NCBI GenBank assembly: GCA_030654695.1
Contig: JAURWY010000029.1
Coordinates: 1 to 64,000 of the forward strand
Direction of reading: 5' to 3'
DNA length: 64,000 bases
DNA from: Polaromonas sp.
GTDB taxonomy: Bacteria > Pseudomonadota > Gammaproteobacteria > Burkholderiales > Burkholderiaceae_C
How positions within the stretch are numbered: position 1 is the first letter of the stretch; every line of letters begins with the position of its first letter. A program made the translations under genes and the position numbers. The notes beneath the pieces are model-generated. The model searched no databases, was not told where the DNA came from, and worked only from the letters and a program-made list of their open reading frames with translations. Below, piece by piece: positions 29,830 through 38,647 of this stretch.

Positions 29830-30386
29830 TTTTTCTTGGCCGCACCGGTGCCGGCTTCAGAGGGCTGGATCCGGAGCAGCACCTGTCCATACTCGACAAA
29901 CTGGGCGTCCTCAACGCAAATTTCGGTGACGATGCCGCTAATGCCCGCACCCACCGCATTGAATAGTTTCATCACTTCGATTAGCCCGACAGTGGCATCA
30001 GCATCCACCTTGGCACCGACCGATACAAAGGGCGCAGCCGAGGGTTCCGGTTTGCTGTAGAAGCGCCCCATCGTGGTCGCTACGACCGCAACCGTGCCGT
30101 CATCCCTAGCAGCGGATGCCTGCTTTGCGGTCGGTGGCGGTTCAATTGCAACCGGTGCACTGATTGCCTCGAACGGGGCCATGGTCGGCGCAGCTGCAGC
30201 CGAGATTGGCGCTGCGACAGACACGGCTGCCATGCCGTTCATCGGTGCATTGCCTTTGCCAATAGTCAGCTTCATGCCGCTCAGTTCCAATTGCAGGTAG
30301 TCGAAAGTAGACTCGTCCAGGGTCTTGACCAGACTGGTAATCTGATGCGCTTCACTTTTGCTCAATAAATCAAATGTGTTGCTCAT
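29826..30386 (-). CDS. Biotin carboxyl carrier protein (AccB type)
   Basis: About 186 residues. An N-terminal helical segment and an Ala/Pro-rich linker (about 55-110) lead to a biotinyl domain with MGRFYSKPEP and the biotin site IEVMKLFNAV, whose Lys carries biotin. The layout matches AccB. ATG 30386 is chosen because GGAGGAG stands 5 bases upstream. It carries CO2 from the biotin carboxylase to the carboxyltransferase encoded just upstream. Confidence 0.92.
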   Translation of the reverse strand: MSNTFDLLSKSEAHQITSLVKTLDESTFDYLQLELSGMKLTIGKGNAPMNGMAAVSVAAPISAAAAPTMAPFEAISAPVAIEPPPTAKQASAARDDGTVAVVATTMGRFYSKPEPSAAPFVSVGAKVDADATVGLIEVMKLFNAVGAGISGIVTEICVEDAQFVEYGQVLLRIQPSEAGTGAAKKK

Positions 30387-30439
30387 GCGAGCTCCTCCGT
30401 TGTGGTTCGACAATAATCAATTCAATGTATGGCACCGGG

Positions 30440-31906
30440 TCATTGCTTCTTGTTGCTTTGCAAGGTGAGTGAAATTCCTTCTTTTTGTAGTTGGATGTAT
30501 TTCACGCTCTTGCGCTTGCTCAGTTCCGAAATCAGGCTTTGCAAACCCTGTCCGGTACCGATATCCTGATTGACCGGGCTGGCGGCGCGCATCGTGGCAA
30601 CTTGTTCTTCGTCCGTAAAAAAGCGCATCAGTATTTCGTCGTCGGACACACCCAGGCCGCCATATTTTTGCCGCACCTCTTTTAACGAAGGCTGCGGCGG
30701 CTGCCAATTCGTGAATGCCTTCGCACGGGGCCGGTTTAATATCTTGTCCCTGACATTGGGGTCCATCGAGCTGCTTTCTTCCTCACCCCACAATCCCACA
30801 GCGTACTGGATGATTTCATCAGACACTTCTTTATATCGCTCGCTTGCGACGACATTCATGACCGCCTGGGCCCCGATGAATTGCGAATAGGGCGTAACCA
30901 TCACGGGGTAGCCGAAGTCTGCACGCACCCTGGCGATTTCCTCCAGCACAACGCCGAGTTTGTCGCCCAGTCCCGCGGTGGCAAGCTGGAACCGCAGATT
31001 GGAAATCATGCCGCCTGGTACCTGATAAATGTAGTGGAGCGAGTCGTATGGTGAAGGCACGCCAATCGGCAAGCCTTCACGCAACGCGATCTCCCTGAAA
31101 TAGTCCTCGACGGGCTTCAAGACCTCCTCATTTACCGCCGTGGTGTAGCCGAGTGCACGCGCATTCCTAGCCACATCAAACAGCGACGGGTTGGACGACG
31201 ATTCGGCCAGCGGCGGGATTGCTGCGTTGATGCATCGAATCCCCAGCTTGATGGCTTCTAGGCTGCATAGCCCGCCGAGCCCTGTGTTGCAATGGGTGTG
31301 GAACTCGACCGGGATGTCTTTCACGTTTTTAAGCACTGCCGGTACCAGTGTCTGCATCCGGTCGGGCGTGAGTAACGCGCCCGGATCTTTCAGGCAAATC
31401 CGGAACACGTCCAGCGCTGCGGCTTCGCGCGCCTTCTGTGCATAATATTCGTCAGTATGTTTGGGGGAGATCGAGAAAATCAAATTGACGATGGGATCGA
31501 TCCCGACCTTCCTGGCATAGCCGACCTGTGCCCGCCATCCGGCGGCAGTATTGGAAGAATCCGATACCCGCACCTGAGCAATCCCGTGCGCCGCAATCCG
31601 CTCGTACCAGAGTTCCTCGACCGATCTTGGGGTGATCTGGAACGCTGCCAGATAACGCCCGCGGATAATGCGAAGAGGTGTCTTTTTTATGCGTTGCCGC
31701 ACAAGCTGGAGTCGCTCGAAGGGATCTTCGCGCAGTTCGCGGATCATCTTTTTTTCAAAGCTGGTGGCCATGATTTCTATGGCATCAAAACCTGCCTGCT
31801 CCAGCCTTTCGGCGATGGGCAGTATCATGCCGGTCCTCATCCCCGTGGCCCAAAGGCTTTGCTGACCATCGCGAACCGTGGTGTCGACGAATTTCACCTC
31901 ATTCAT
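30440..31906 (-). CDS. Biotin-dependent carboxyltransferase, oxaloacetate decarboxylase alpha/PycB type
   Basis: About 488 residues of the HMGL-like TIM-barrel carboxyltransferases. The metal/substrate entry motif is FVDTTVRDGQQSLWATG, the carbamylated-Lys region is RICLKDPGALLTP (about 185-197), and the metal His pair is FHTHCNTG (about 219-226). This type acts on 2-oxo acids such as pyruvate, oxaloacetate or 2-oxoglutarate, not on acyl-CoA. There is no C-terminal biotin domain; a separate BCCP is supplied. With the AccC-like subunit it should carboxylate a 2-oxo acid using ATP. No sodium-pump beta subunit is present, so decarboxylation-driven pumping is unlikely. Confidence 0.9.
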   Translation of the reverse strand: MNEVKFVDTTVRDGQQSLWATGMRTGMILPIAERLEQAGFDAIEIMATSFEKKMIRELREDPFERLQLVRQRIKKTPLRIIRGRYLAAFQITPRSVEELWYERIAAHGIAQVRVSDSSNTAAGWRAQVGYARKVGIDPIVNLIFSISPKHTDEYYAQKAREAAALDVFRICLKDPGALLTPDRMQTLVPAVLKNVKDIPVEFHTHCNTGLGGLCSLEAIKLGIRCINAAIPPLAESSSNPSLFDVARNARALGYTTAVNEEVLKPVEDYFREIALREGLPIGVPSPYDSLHYIYQVPGGMISNLRFQLATAGLGDKLGVVLEEIARVRADFGYPVMVTPYSQFIGAQAVMNVVASERYKEVSDEIIQYAVGLWGEEESSSMDPNVRDKILNRPRAKAFTNWQPPQPSLKEVRQKYGGLGVSDDEILMRFFTDEEQVATMRAASPVNQDIGTGQGLQSLISELSKRKSVKYIQLQKEGISLTLQSNKKQ

Positions 31907-32189
31907 ATTTTTCTCCAAAACTGAAATGGAATTGAATTGAATTGACTGTGTCCTTGATTCCAATCGTGAGTCCGTGCAGCAAGCCGAGTGTCTCGCCGCG
32001 CATTACCGCCTGCTCAGCTGCCTTGGCATCCTGGCGGGCGCGTTCATGTCCGATTGCGACAACGCCATTCACTTGCGCATTCACCTGCTCGACGCGCTGC
32101 AGGCAGGAATCCAATAGTTCGACCGGTGATAATTTCTTCGAACCGATTAGAAGGCGCGCTTCGGTGGCGCTGAGATCGCAAGCTTGCAT
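31899..32189 (-). pseudogene. N-terminal fragment of an amidase-family gene
   Basis: The frame matches the start of amidase-signature proteins for about 83 residues (SPVELLDSCLQRVEQVNAQVN, then LLHGLTIGIKDTVN), including the catalytic Lys. The match then stops, and the frame reads through the ribosome site of the next gene and ends. The Ser-Ser part of the catalytic triad is gone, so it cannot be active. Short ATTCA repeats (GTCAATTCAATTCAATTCC) occur exactly at the breakpoint, a likely deletion scar. Confidence 0.85.
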
Positions 32190-32264
32190 GATGTATCAGG
32201 TTTTAGGGGCGCATGGCGCCGTCGAAGTGGCCATCAACGTCTATCACTTTCCAAAACCCACTCA

Positions 32265-33584
32265 TCATCGTTCCCCCATCAGTTCCGGCAGGAATGTGAT
32301 GATGCTCGGGAAGATCGCCATCAACACCAAGCCGCCAAGTATGATCCACACATACGGCCAGGCGGCACTAAAAATCTCCTGCATCGACAAATTGGGCGCC
32401 GCACTCTTGAAGGCGAACAAGGTATAGCCGAACGGCGGACTGATCCCGCCCACGGTTGCCACAATGAGCAGCAGCGTCCAGAACCAGATCGGATCAAAGC
32501 CGTATATCTTGAGCAGCGGCTGAAAGATCGGGATTAGCACCATCATCAGTGCAATCTGGTCAAAGAACATGAACAGCACGAACGGAATGCCCAGCATGAT
32601 GATCAGCATGATCGGCGCCGACAGTTTCAATCCGACGACGAATTCACCGAGCGCGTTCGTCGCACCGGTGAAAGCGAGCAACTGGCTGAGCATCGCCGCG
32701 CACGACATGACCACCAGCAACAGCGATGCCACAGTGACCCCCGAGAAAATTGACTCGACCAGCATGCGCCGCGACAACGCGCCGTAGCACCAGGACAGGA
32801 TCAGCGCACCGAGCACGCCGGTGGCCGCCGCTTCGGTCGGCGTGGCCACACCGAGCATGACCAGTCCCATGACCATGAAGAAAATCAACGCGGACGGCAT
32901 CATCTTGAGAAGCGCCATCAAGGCACTGCCGCGGGTGGCAGGATCCTGCAGTTCAGCGGCAACATCAGGGGCCAGTTTCGGGTTCAGGCGGACCCGCACC
33001 AGCACATAGATCAGAAACATCCCGGCGAGCAACAAGCCCGGGATCACGCCAGCTATCAACATCTTTCCGGTCGACACCTGGGCCAGCGTGGCAATCACAA
33101 TCGCCAGCACACTGGGCGGGATGACCGGGTCCAGGCTGGCGCCGGCGAGGATGGTGCCGGCCGACAAGTTCTTGTCGTACCCGCGCTTGAGCATGGTCGG
33201 AAACAGCGACCGGCCAAGCAGCCCAGCCACCGCCATCGCAGCACCGGACAATGCGCCCAGGATCGCTGACAGCACAATACACACGACGAACTGCCGTCCG
33301 CGGATCTTGCCGACCAGGCGATCGAGCGAATCTAACAGCACTTCCATCGCGCCGGAGCGGAACAGCAGTTCGCCCATCAGGATGAACAGCGGGATAGCGG
33401 CCAGCGATTCGTTCGTGGCGGTGGTAAAGATACTGTTGGCGAACATGCCGAAGCCGGACGGACCGAGCAGGAACAACACGCCGGTGACGTTCATGATCAG
33501 GAAGGCGGCGAAGATCGGCACGCCCAGCGCCAATAGAGCAATTATCAGCGTGATGCCGAACGACAGAGTGAGGTACCAGCTCAT
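32265..33584 (-). CDS. dctM: TRAP transporter large permease
   Basis: 439 residues, strongly hydrophobic with about 11-12 membrane segments; DctM fold. Features include LFILMGELLFRSGAMEVLL, GALSGAAMAVAGLLGRSLFP and ASLDPVIPPSVLAIVIA. It drives sodium- or proton-coupled uptake. It overlaps the DctQ gene as ATGA and forms a complete TRAP system with the two upstream genes. Confidence 0.95.
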   Translation of the reverse strand: MSWYLTLSFGITLIIALLALGVPIFAAFLIMNVTGVLFLLGPSGFGMFANSIFTTATNESLAAIPLFILMGELLFRSGAMEVLLDSLDRLVGKIRGRQFVVCIVLSAILGALSGAAMAVAGLLGRSLFPTMLKRGYDKNLSAGTILAGASLDPVIPPSVLAIVIATLAQVSTGKMLIAGVIPGLLLAGMFLIYVLVRVRLNPKLAPDVAAELQDPATRGSALMALLKMMPSALIFFMVMGLVMLGVATPTEAAATGVLGALILSWCYGALSRRMLVESIFSGVTVASLLLVVMSCAAMLSQLLAFTGATNALGEFVVGLKLSAPIMLIIMLGIPFVLFMFFDQIALMMVLIPIFQPLLKIYGFDPIWFWTLLLIVATVGGISPPFGYTLFAFKSAAPNLSMQEIFSAAWPYVWIILGGLVLMAIFPSIITFLPELMGER

Positions 33585-34123
33585 GCTAGCTCCGCCACGG
33601 ATGTGGCGGCGTCAGCGAGTTTCTCGCCGGCTGCCTGCCGCAGAAAATAGATGCTGGTCGAGAGCATGCCGTAAACGATGAAACTGGATACCGTCCATTT
33701 GTCGATCGGCCATGCCGCCAGGGTCTGGATACCTTGCTGGTACTGGCTGATGGTGGCGTCAACGCTAAACCACGCAGCTAACATGCACACTGCGCCGGCA
33801 GCCAGACTCAAGACGCGCCGCAAACGATTAGCTTTTGCGGGAGAAAGCCAGTCCAGCAGCATGTTGATGACGATGTGGATGCGTTGCCGGCTCAGCTCCG
33901 GCATGGCCATGAACACCATAGCGCAGAGCGCATAAGACACCAGGGCGCTGGCCCAGAACGTCGGCGCACCAAAGAAATAGCGCGCAACTACTTCGTAGAA
34001 GTAGGAGCCGGTGATGACAACCAAGCAGCCGGCCGCGCCGAGGAAACCGGCGCGGGTGACTGCATCATGCGCGGCAGCCAGATTGCCGCGCATTGAACGC
34101 GCCGGTGGGGAGATTGCGTTCAA
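33581..34123 (-). CDS. dctQ: TRAP transporter small permease
   Basis: 180 residues with four predicted membrane segments, DctQ type (YFYEVVARYFFGAPTFWA; VFMAMPELSRQRIHIVINM). It overlaps both neighbours by 4 bp (ATGA), so dctP-dctQ-dctM are translationally coupled. Confidence 0.92.
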   Translation of the reverse strand: MNAISPPARSMRGNLAAAHDAVTRAGFLGAAGCLVVITGSYFYEVVARYFFGAPTFWASALVSYALCAMVFMAMPELSRQRIHIVINMLLDWLSPAKANRLRRVLSLAAGAVCMLAAWFSVDATISQYQQGIQTLAAWPIDKWTVSSFIVYGMLSTSIYFLRQAAGEKLADAATSVAELA

Positions 34124-35097
34124 CGAACGAGTCCCTTGCTGCGCGCAAATTGACGTAATTCCTCCACGTCCTTCGGATTCTTAGCTGCACCGAGTTCGAA
34201 AAGTCCATCCTGCCAGGTTGAGCGCAGCTTAGCCTTCTGTGCTTCCCCCATCTGCGTCATGATCATGCCCTTAGCAATCATTCCTTTTTCTTCTTCCTGC
34301 CACAGCTCACGCGCCGCCTTGTAATAGAGATCCTCGGTATTGCGCCCTGCCTGCAGGAGCATTTGGCGATCCGCTTCAGACAGCTTGTTCCATGCAACCA
34401 AGTTCATCAGGATCGGCTGAATGTTGGTCCCCATGCCCGGCCTAAGCGCGTATTTGGCGACTTCATTCCATCGATAGTTAAGGATGCCGAGAACCGGCCA
34501 GGCGGCACCGTCCACCAAACCCTTTTCCAGTGCCGTGTAAATATCTGAAGGGGGCAGGACCACGCCGACGCCGCCAAGCATCTTGACTACCGGCAGATAG
34601 GTAGGGGTCGAACGAATCTTTCGGCCCGACAAGTCGCCGGACGGTCCGACCGGCTGCTTCAATATGATGTTGTAGGCGCCTTCGGGTGACATTGGCATTG
34701 CGACAAGCTTGAGTCCGAACTTCTGGTAATGCTTGTCGATGACGTCGAAGACACCGGATGCACGAAAGGCGGCAAGGTCCCCATGCATCGCCTCAGCTAC
34801 CGCTAATATAGGTGTTGTACCGAAATGATAGGCGCCGCTGGTGAATAGGAATTGAAACGCACCGGAGCCGACCGGCTGCAATTGCTCAAAGGGAGAAACG
34901 GTTTCCGGGCCACTCACCGTAAATTTCATTCGTCCTTTCGAGGCGGTCTCGACAGCTTTTATGAATGGATCGAGCAATACCGGATTGAGCGGGTAATTCT
35001 TGTCCCAGCTAGACAGCATGCGGAACTCCTGCGCCATCAAATGGGTCGACGCTAAAGTCAGCGAAATCGCCAAGGCCACGGTTTTGAATATTTTCAT
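34120..35097 (-). CDS. dctP: TRAP transporter substrate-binding protein
   Basis: About 325 residues with a signal peptide (MKIFKTVALAISLTLASTHLMA). The DctP family fold is shown by the start EFRMLSSWDKNYPLNP, the conserved carboxylate-binding Arg in SGRKIRSTPTYLPVV (about 150) and DIYTALEKGLVDGAAWPV. That Arg binds the carboxylate of most TRAP ligands, so the imported substrate is an organic acid. ATG 35097 is chosen because it begins the signal peptide. Confidence 0.93.
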   Translation of the reverse strand: MKIFKTVALAISLTLASTHLMAQEFRMLSSWDKNYPLNPVLLDPFIKAVETASKGRMKFTVSGPETVSPFEQLQPVGSGAFQFLFTSGAYHFGTTPILAVAEAMHGDLAAFRASGVFDVIDKHYQKFGLKLVAMPMSPEGAYNIILKQPVGPSGDLSGRKIRSTPTYLPVVKMLGGVGVVLPPSDIYTALEKGLVDGAAWPVLGILNYRWNEVAKYALRPGMGTNIQPILMNLVAWNKLSEADRQMLLQAGRNTEDLYYKAARELWQEEEKGMIAKGMIMTQMGEAQKAKLRSTWQDGLFELGAAKNPKDVEELRQFARSKGLVR

Positions 35098-35317
35098 GTT
35101 TGAAATTTCCTTAAAGTTTATGTGACTTGTCCCAACACCCCGGGCACCGAAAAGTGCGCCAATGGTTGAAAGCAAAGTAACGGCGAGTCGAATTTAATAA
35201 AGCACCCCGTCATATGCAGCGGAACGGCGCTGCACCGCTATCGATTTCACCCGTCGATCGACAATAATCCCATAGCTCCGCGCTGTAAGGTTGATTCGAC
35301 AACGCCGAGCCATGGAT

Positions 35318-36490
35318 CTATTTTGCTGCGGGCGATTTCACTTCGCCCTTTTGCACCCCCCTTACCAACGACCGGAGGATTTCCACCCTGTGTTCGTCCA
35401 GTGTGGGTGGCGCAATCACAGACAAGGGACGGTCCCCGTCATAGCTAACAGGACTGCGAACAGTGCGGAATTCGCCCATCGTCGGGTGCTGCACACGCAC
35501 TTCAATTTGTAGGTGTTTGGCTTGCGGGTCCTCAAGCGCCTCACTCGAGTCATACACAGAGGCATAGGGAACGTCAAGTTCTTCCAGCCGCTGGCACCAT
35601 TCGCTGCGCGGGCGCTCCTTGAAAATTTCTCTGAGCACGATAATCATGTCGTCCTGATTCGCGATTCGAGCGTGCCGGTCGGAAAACCGCGGATCCTGGA
35701 GAAGCGTGGGCCGATCGATTGCCTGCGTCAGGCCATGCCAGAACTTTTCAGGAGACGACATGTGCAACGCGATCCACTTTCCGTCCGAGCACTTCATCAC
35801 ATAAGACTGGGAAGCGCTGGGGCGGCTATAAGGCCCCATGACCTCAGCGGTCGAGAAGTACTGCGTAAACGAGTCCACATTGAAGTGGCACATTGCTTCA
35901 AGCATTGAGACCTCCACCTTGCGACCCACGCCGGTCTGGTTGCGCTCGTGCAGCGCGCCCAGTACGCCGTAGGCGGCGTAGAAGCCCGTCATTGCGTCGG
36001 CAATCGCAGGACCGACTACACGCGGATTTTCAGGATTGATCAGCAAATGCAGAAAACCGCTCGCTGCTTGTGCGACCGTGTCGTAACCCGGCCGCTTGCT
36101 CGCCGGGCCAGTCGCACCGAAGCCGCTGATCGAGCAGTAGATCAGGCTTGGATTGAGCTTGCGCAAGCGACCTTCGCCAGCCCCGAGCTTTTCTGCAGCG
36201 CCGGGCCGGAAGTTTTGAATATAGACATCGGCGCTGCGAATCAGGTCGTCGAATATATCTAGGTCGGCGGCCGTCTTCGTATCCAGCGCGATGCTGCGCT
36301 TATTGCGGTTGTAGGCCTGATAGTGAGCGCTGTAAAGTCCGCCCTTGAAGGCCCTGAAAGGATCGCCGGTCACAGGCTGCTCGACCTTAATTACGTCGGC
36401 GCCCAAATCGCCCAGCAACATTCCAGCAGCAGGACCGGTGATGAATGTTCCATGCTCGATGACACGAATTCCCTTTAGCGGCTGTACCAT
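35318..36490 (-). CDS. Class III (CaiB/BaiF) acyl-CoA transferase
   Basis: 390 residues. The family N-terminus LKGIRVIEHGTFITGPAAGM is intact, as are LLGDLGADVIKVEQP and the RNKRSIALD segment. The catalytic Asp fits the GYDTVAQAASGF region (about 138). These enzymes move CoA between carboxylic acids, often from succinyl-CoA. It lies just after the lyase gene and before the TRAP genes, so it likely activates the imported acid. The substrate is not predictable from sequence. Confidence 0.92.
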   Translation of the reverse strand: MVQPLKGIRVIEHGTFITGPAAGMLLGDLGADVIKVEQPVTGDPFRAFKGGLYSAHYQAYNRNKRSIALDTKTAADLDIFDDLIRSADVYIQNFRPGAAEKLGAGEGRLRKLNPSLIYCSISGFGATGPASKRPGYDTVAQAASGFLHLLINPENPRVVGPAIADAMTGFYAAYGVLGALHERNQTGVGRKVEVSMLEAMCHFNVDSFTQYFSTAEVMGPYSRPSASQSYVMKCSDGKWIALHMSSPEKFWHGLTQAIDRPTLLQDPRFSDRHARIANQDDMIIVLREIFKERPRSEWCQRLEELDVPYASVYDSSEALEDPQAKHLQIEVRVQHPTMGEFRTVRSPVSYDGDRPLSVIAPPTLDEHRVEILRSLVRGVQKGEVKSPAAK

Positions 36491-36519
36491 CTATTGATCC
36501 CGTTTTGCTAGTTCGACTG

Positions 36520-37320
36520 TTAAGAGCCGGCTTGTGCCACCGGACCGTCATATCCAATCGCCCCGGCGGCATGACGCGACAGGATGAAACCGATGGGTCG
36601 CTGCAATTCTTCATGGAGATGACCAATCAGCCCGGCCGTCCGCGCGAGGATCGGTATTCCCTTCAATGCTGCCAGCGGAAAGCCGACATCCAGCATCACT
36701 GCGGGGATCGCGCCTGAAACATTGATGGGCAATGCGCGTCCGTAAATCTCGGGGATTACTTTTGCAACGGTGACAAGCATGGTGGTGTGGTCGCCGATAA
36801 TGTTTCGCGATGTCGCCAGTGAGAGCAAACGTTCGGTCCTCGGATCGCCACTGGAGTGTTGAGGATGGCCATAACCGGGAACCGGGCGTTTGGCCGCGTG
36901 CATTTCCTTTAGCGCAACCCGCGCCACATCCTCAAATGCTTTACCGGTTGCCTTTGCCTGGGCAATCAGCTCCGAAAGGAGTCGCCCGCAAGCTTCAGTG
37001 CTGCCCAGCACCACGGAACCACAGCCGAGAATGCCGGCAGCAACAGCACCCTGAAGGGCGTCAGGCGCTGCAGCGAGCGTCATGCGTGCGGCCTGATTAC
37101 TCGGGACTAATCCGTGCTCGGCAATGGCCACCAGGACGGCATCGGTAAAAAAACGCTGGTCGGCACTTGGCAATTGACCGGTTACCAGGAAATAGAAGTA
37201 GTCAGTGAAACCGACTTCCCCGATCAGCGCCGTACAGAGATCTTTTCCTCTTACAGTAATAGAGTGTTTGTCAGCAGTCGAAATTGCGCTGTATGGGGCA
37301 TTCTCTTTTCCAACGCTCAT
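36520..37320 (-). CDS. Citrate-synthase-fold lyase (citryl-CoA lyase-like)
   Basis: A 266-residue compact member of the citrate synthase superfamily, against about 430 for citrate synthase. The second catalytic His is kept in VPGYGHPQHSSGDPR (about 150), and the Asp fits AVMLDVGFP (about 212). The position of the first catalytic His (usually PLHGGA) reads LGCGSVVLG and has no His. This layout is seen in proteins annotated as citryl-CoA lyase. It probably cleaves a 3-hydroxy-3-carboxyacyl-CoA to acetyl-CoA and a 2-oxo acid. It is the first gene of the block C operon. Confidence 0.8.
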   Translation of the reverse strand: MSVGKENAPYSAISTADKHSITVRGKDLCTALIGEVGFTDYFYFLVTGQLPSADQRFFTDAVLVAIAEHGLVPSNQAARMTLAAAPDALQGAVAAGILGCGSVVLGSTEACGRLLSELIAQAKATGKAFEDVARVALKEMHAAKRPVPGYGHPQHSSGDPRTERLLSLATSRNIIGDHTTMLVTVAKVIPEIYGRALPINVSGAIPAVMLDVGFPLAALKGIPILARTAGLIGHLHEELQRPIGFILSRHAAGAIGYDGPVAQAGS

Positions 37321-37608
37321 TACATTCTTTCGATTGTATTAAATTTGGTTATTAGTAGGCATTTAGGCATTGAAAACAACTGATTGTTATTTTTCCCATT
37401 TTGGAGGCGCCGTCAATCAACGTAAACCCTTGCACTCCACGCAACAAACAATGCGTTGTCTGCCGGGATGTGTATCGCGATTTCTGACTTCTGTCAGAAA
37501 GGCATTTCAACCGCATGAGTTCCAGTTTCGCCCTGTTGGGCAAAAAACAATGCCTGCTTGACACGTTGCATAATGAAGTGATGACAACAGACTTTGACGG
37601 AACTAACA
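37321..37608. other. Upstream region of block C operon
   Basis: A 288-bp AT-rich gap between the lyase start and the IS-end remnant. It should hold the promoter of the minus-strand operon; no clear -35/-10 pair is claimed. Two short overlapping ORFs (37352-37564) have no family features. Confidence 0.5.
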
Positions 37609-37699
37609 GGCTGCTTAAATACTGAATAAATCAGCTGTCCGTCCCGTCCCAGACGCTCGTTTTGCTGTTTCCCGATTTACATGTAGAAATTTGCCATCC
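37609..37699 (+). mobile_element. Solo IS-end remnant, 91 bp
   Basis: Matches the left end of the IS at 27202-27292 at 86 of 91 positions, in the same orientation, beginning GGCTGCTTAAATACTGAATA. Similarity stops abruptly at GCCATCC. No transposase remains. Together with the complete IS it brackets block C. Confidence 0.93.
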
Positions 37700-37756
37700 C
37701 TGTGCCGAAAAGGGTATAAAATTTAATTTCGGTTAAATGACGAAATTAAGGACGTA

Positions 37757-38626
37757 ATGAAGCCATCACTATTTACGTACCACGACCCAGCGACACTGAG
37801 CGATGCCTTGGGTCTGCTGGCACGTCTTGATAACGTTAGGCCTCTCGCCGGTGGCCAATCGCTAATGGCGATGGTCAATATGCGTTTCGTACAGCCTGAT
37901 CACATCATTGACCTCAACTTGATAGATGAGCTTTCTGGCATTCATAAGATTCCTGGTGAGATTCGCATAGGCGCAACAACGAGACAGTGTGAACTTGAGT
38001 TCTCTCCAATGATTGCGCAAGACTTGCCTTTATTAAAGGAGGCAATACTTCATGTCGGTCACCGGCAAACCCGAAATAGAGGAACACTGGGCGGATCGCT
38101 CTGTCACCTGGATCCATCGGCTGAGATGGTCACGATTGCCGCAGCTTACGATGCAGTGGTTGAAATCGCGTCGTCAGTTGAGCGCAGAGAGATTAAATTC
38201 CACGAATTTCCACTTGGTTTCATGATGCCTTCCATGGCGCAAAACGAACTCCTTTCGGCAGTGCGATTTCCGCTCTGGCCTCCGGAGCATGGTCATGCCT
38301 TTGTTGAGTTTTCCCGCAGGCACGGGGACTTTGCCATCGTCTCAGCAGCAGCCTTGATTTTGTTGGATTCAATGGGTGTAGTCATCCGCGCATCACTCAC
38401 GCTGGGCGGGGTGGACGTCGCACCTATTCGTATGACTGAAATTGAGAACCTTCTGTTGGGTGAGAAACCCACTGACGTCTTGATTGAATACGCGTCGGAA
38501 CGCTGCCGAGGGATTGAAGCGCTATCGGATGCATTAACAACCAGCGAATATCGCCAGAGTCTCGCCGTCGTCATGGCAAAGAGAGCACTGAGCACTGCAT
38601 GCGCGCGCGCTGGCCAACTGCGCTAA
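37757..38626 (+). CDS. Molybdenum hydroxylase FAD subunit (CoxM type), block B
   Basis: 289 residues; the FAD subunit of a second xanthine-oxidase-family enzyme. The FAD motifs are LAGGQSLMAMVNMR (about 31-44) and RNRGTLGGSLCHLDPSAEM (about 109-127). It starts the block B operon only 57 bp after the IS remnant, so its original promoter may have been lost or replaced. GTATAAAATT near 37710 is the closest -10-like element. Confidence 0.9.
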   Translation: MKPSLFTYHDPATLSDALGLLARLDNVRPLAGGQSLMAMVNMRFVQPDHIIDLNLIDELSGIHKIPGEIRIGATTRQCELEFSPMIAQDLPLLKEAILHVGHRQTRNRGTLGGSLCHLDPSAEMVTIAAAYDAVVEIASSVERREIKFHEFPLGFMMPSMAQNELLSAVRFPLWPPEHGHAFVEFSRRHGDFAIVSAAALILLDSMGVVIRASLTLGGVDVAPIRMTEIENLLLGEKPTDVLIEYASERCRGIEALSDALTTSEYRQSLAVVMAKRALSTACARAGQLR

Positions 38627-38647
38627 TCCATTTCTAGGGAAGCAATA

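Noticed and set aside
37352..37564. Small genes on both strands upstream of the lyase gene
   Set aside because: Two overlapping ORFs with no recognisable domain or convincing ribosome site; more likely promoter sequence.
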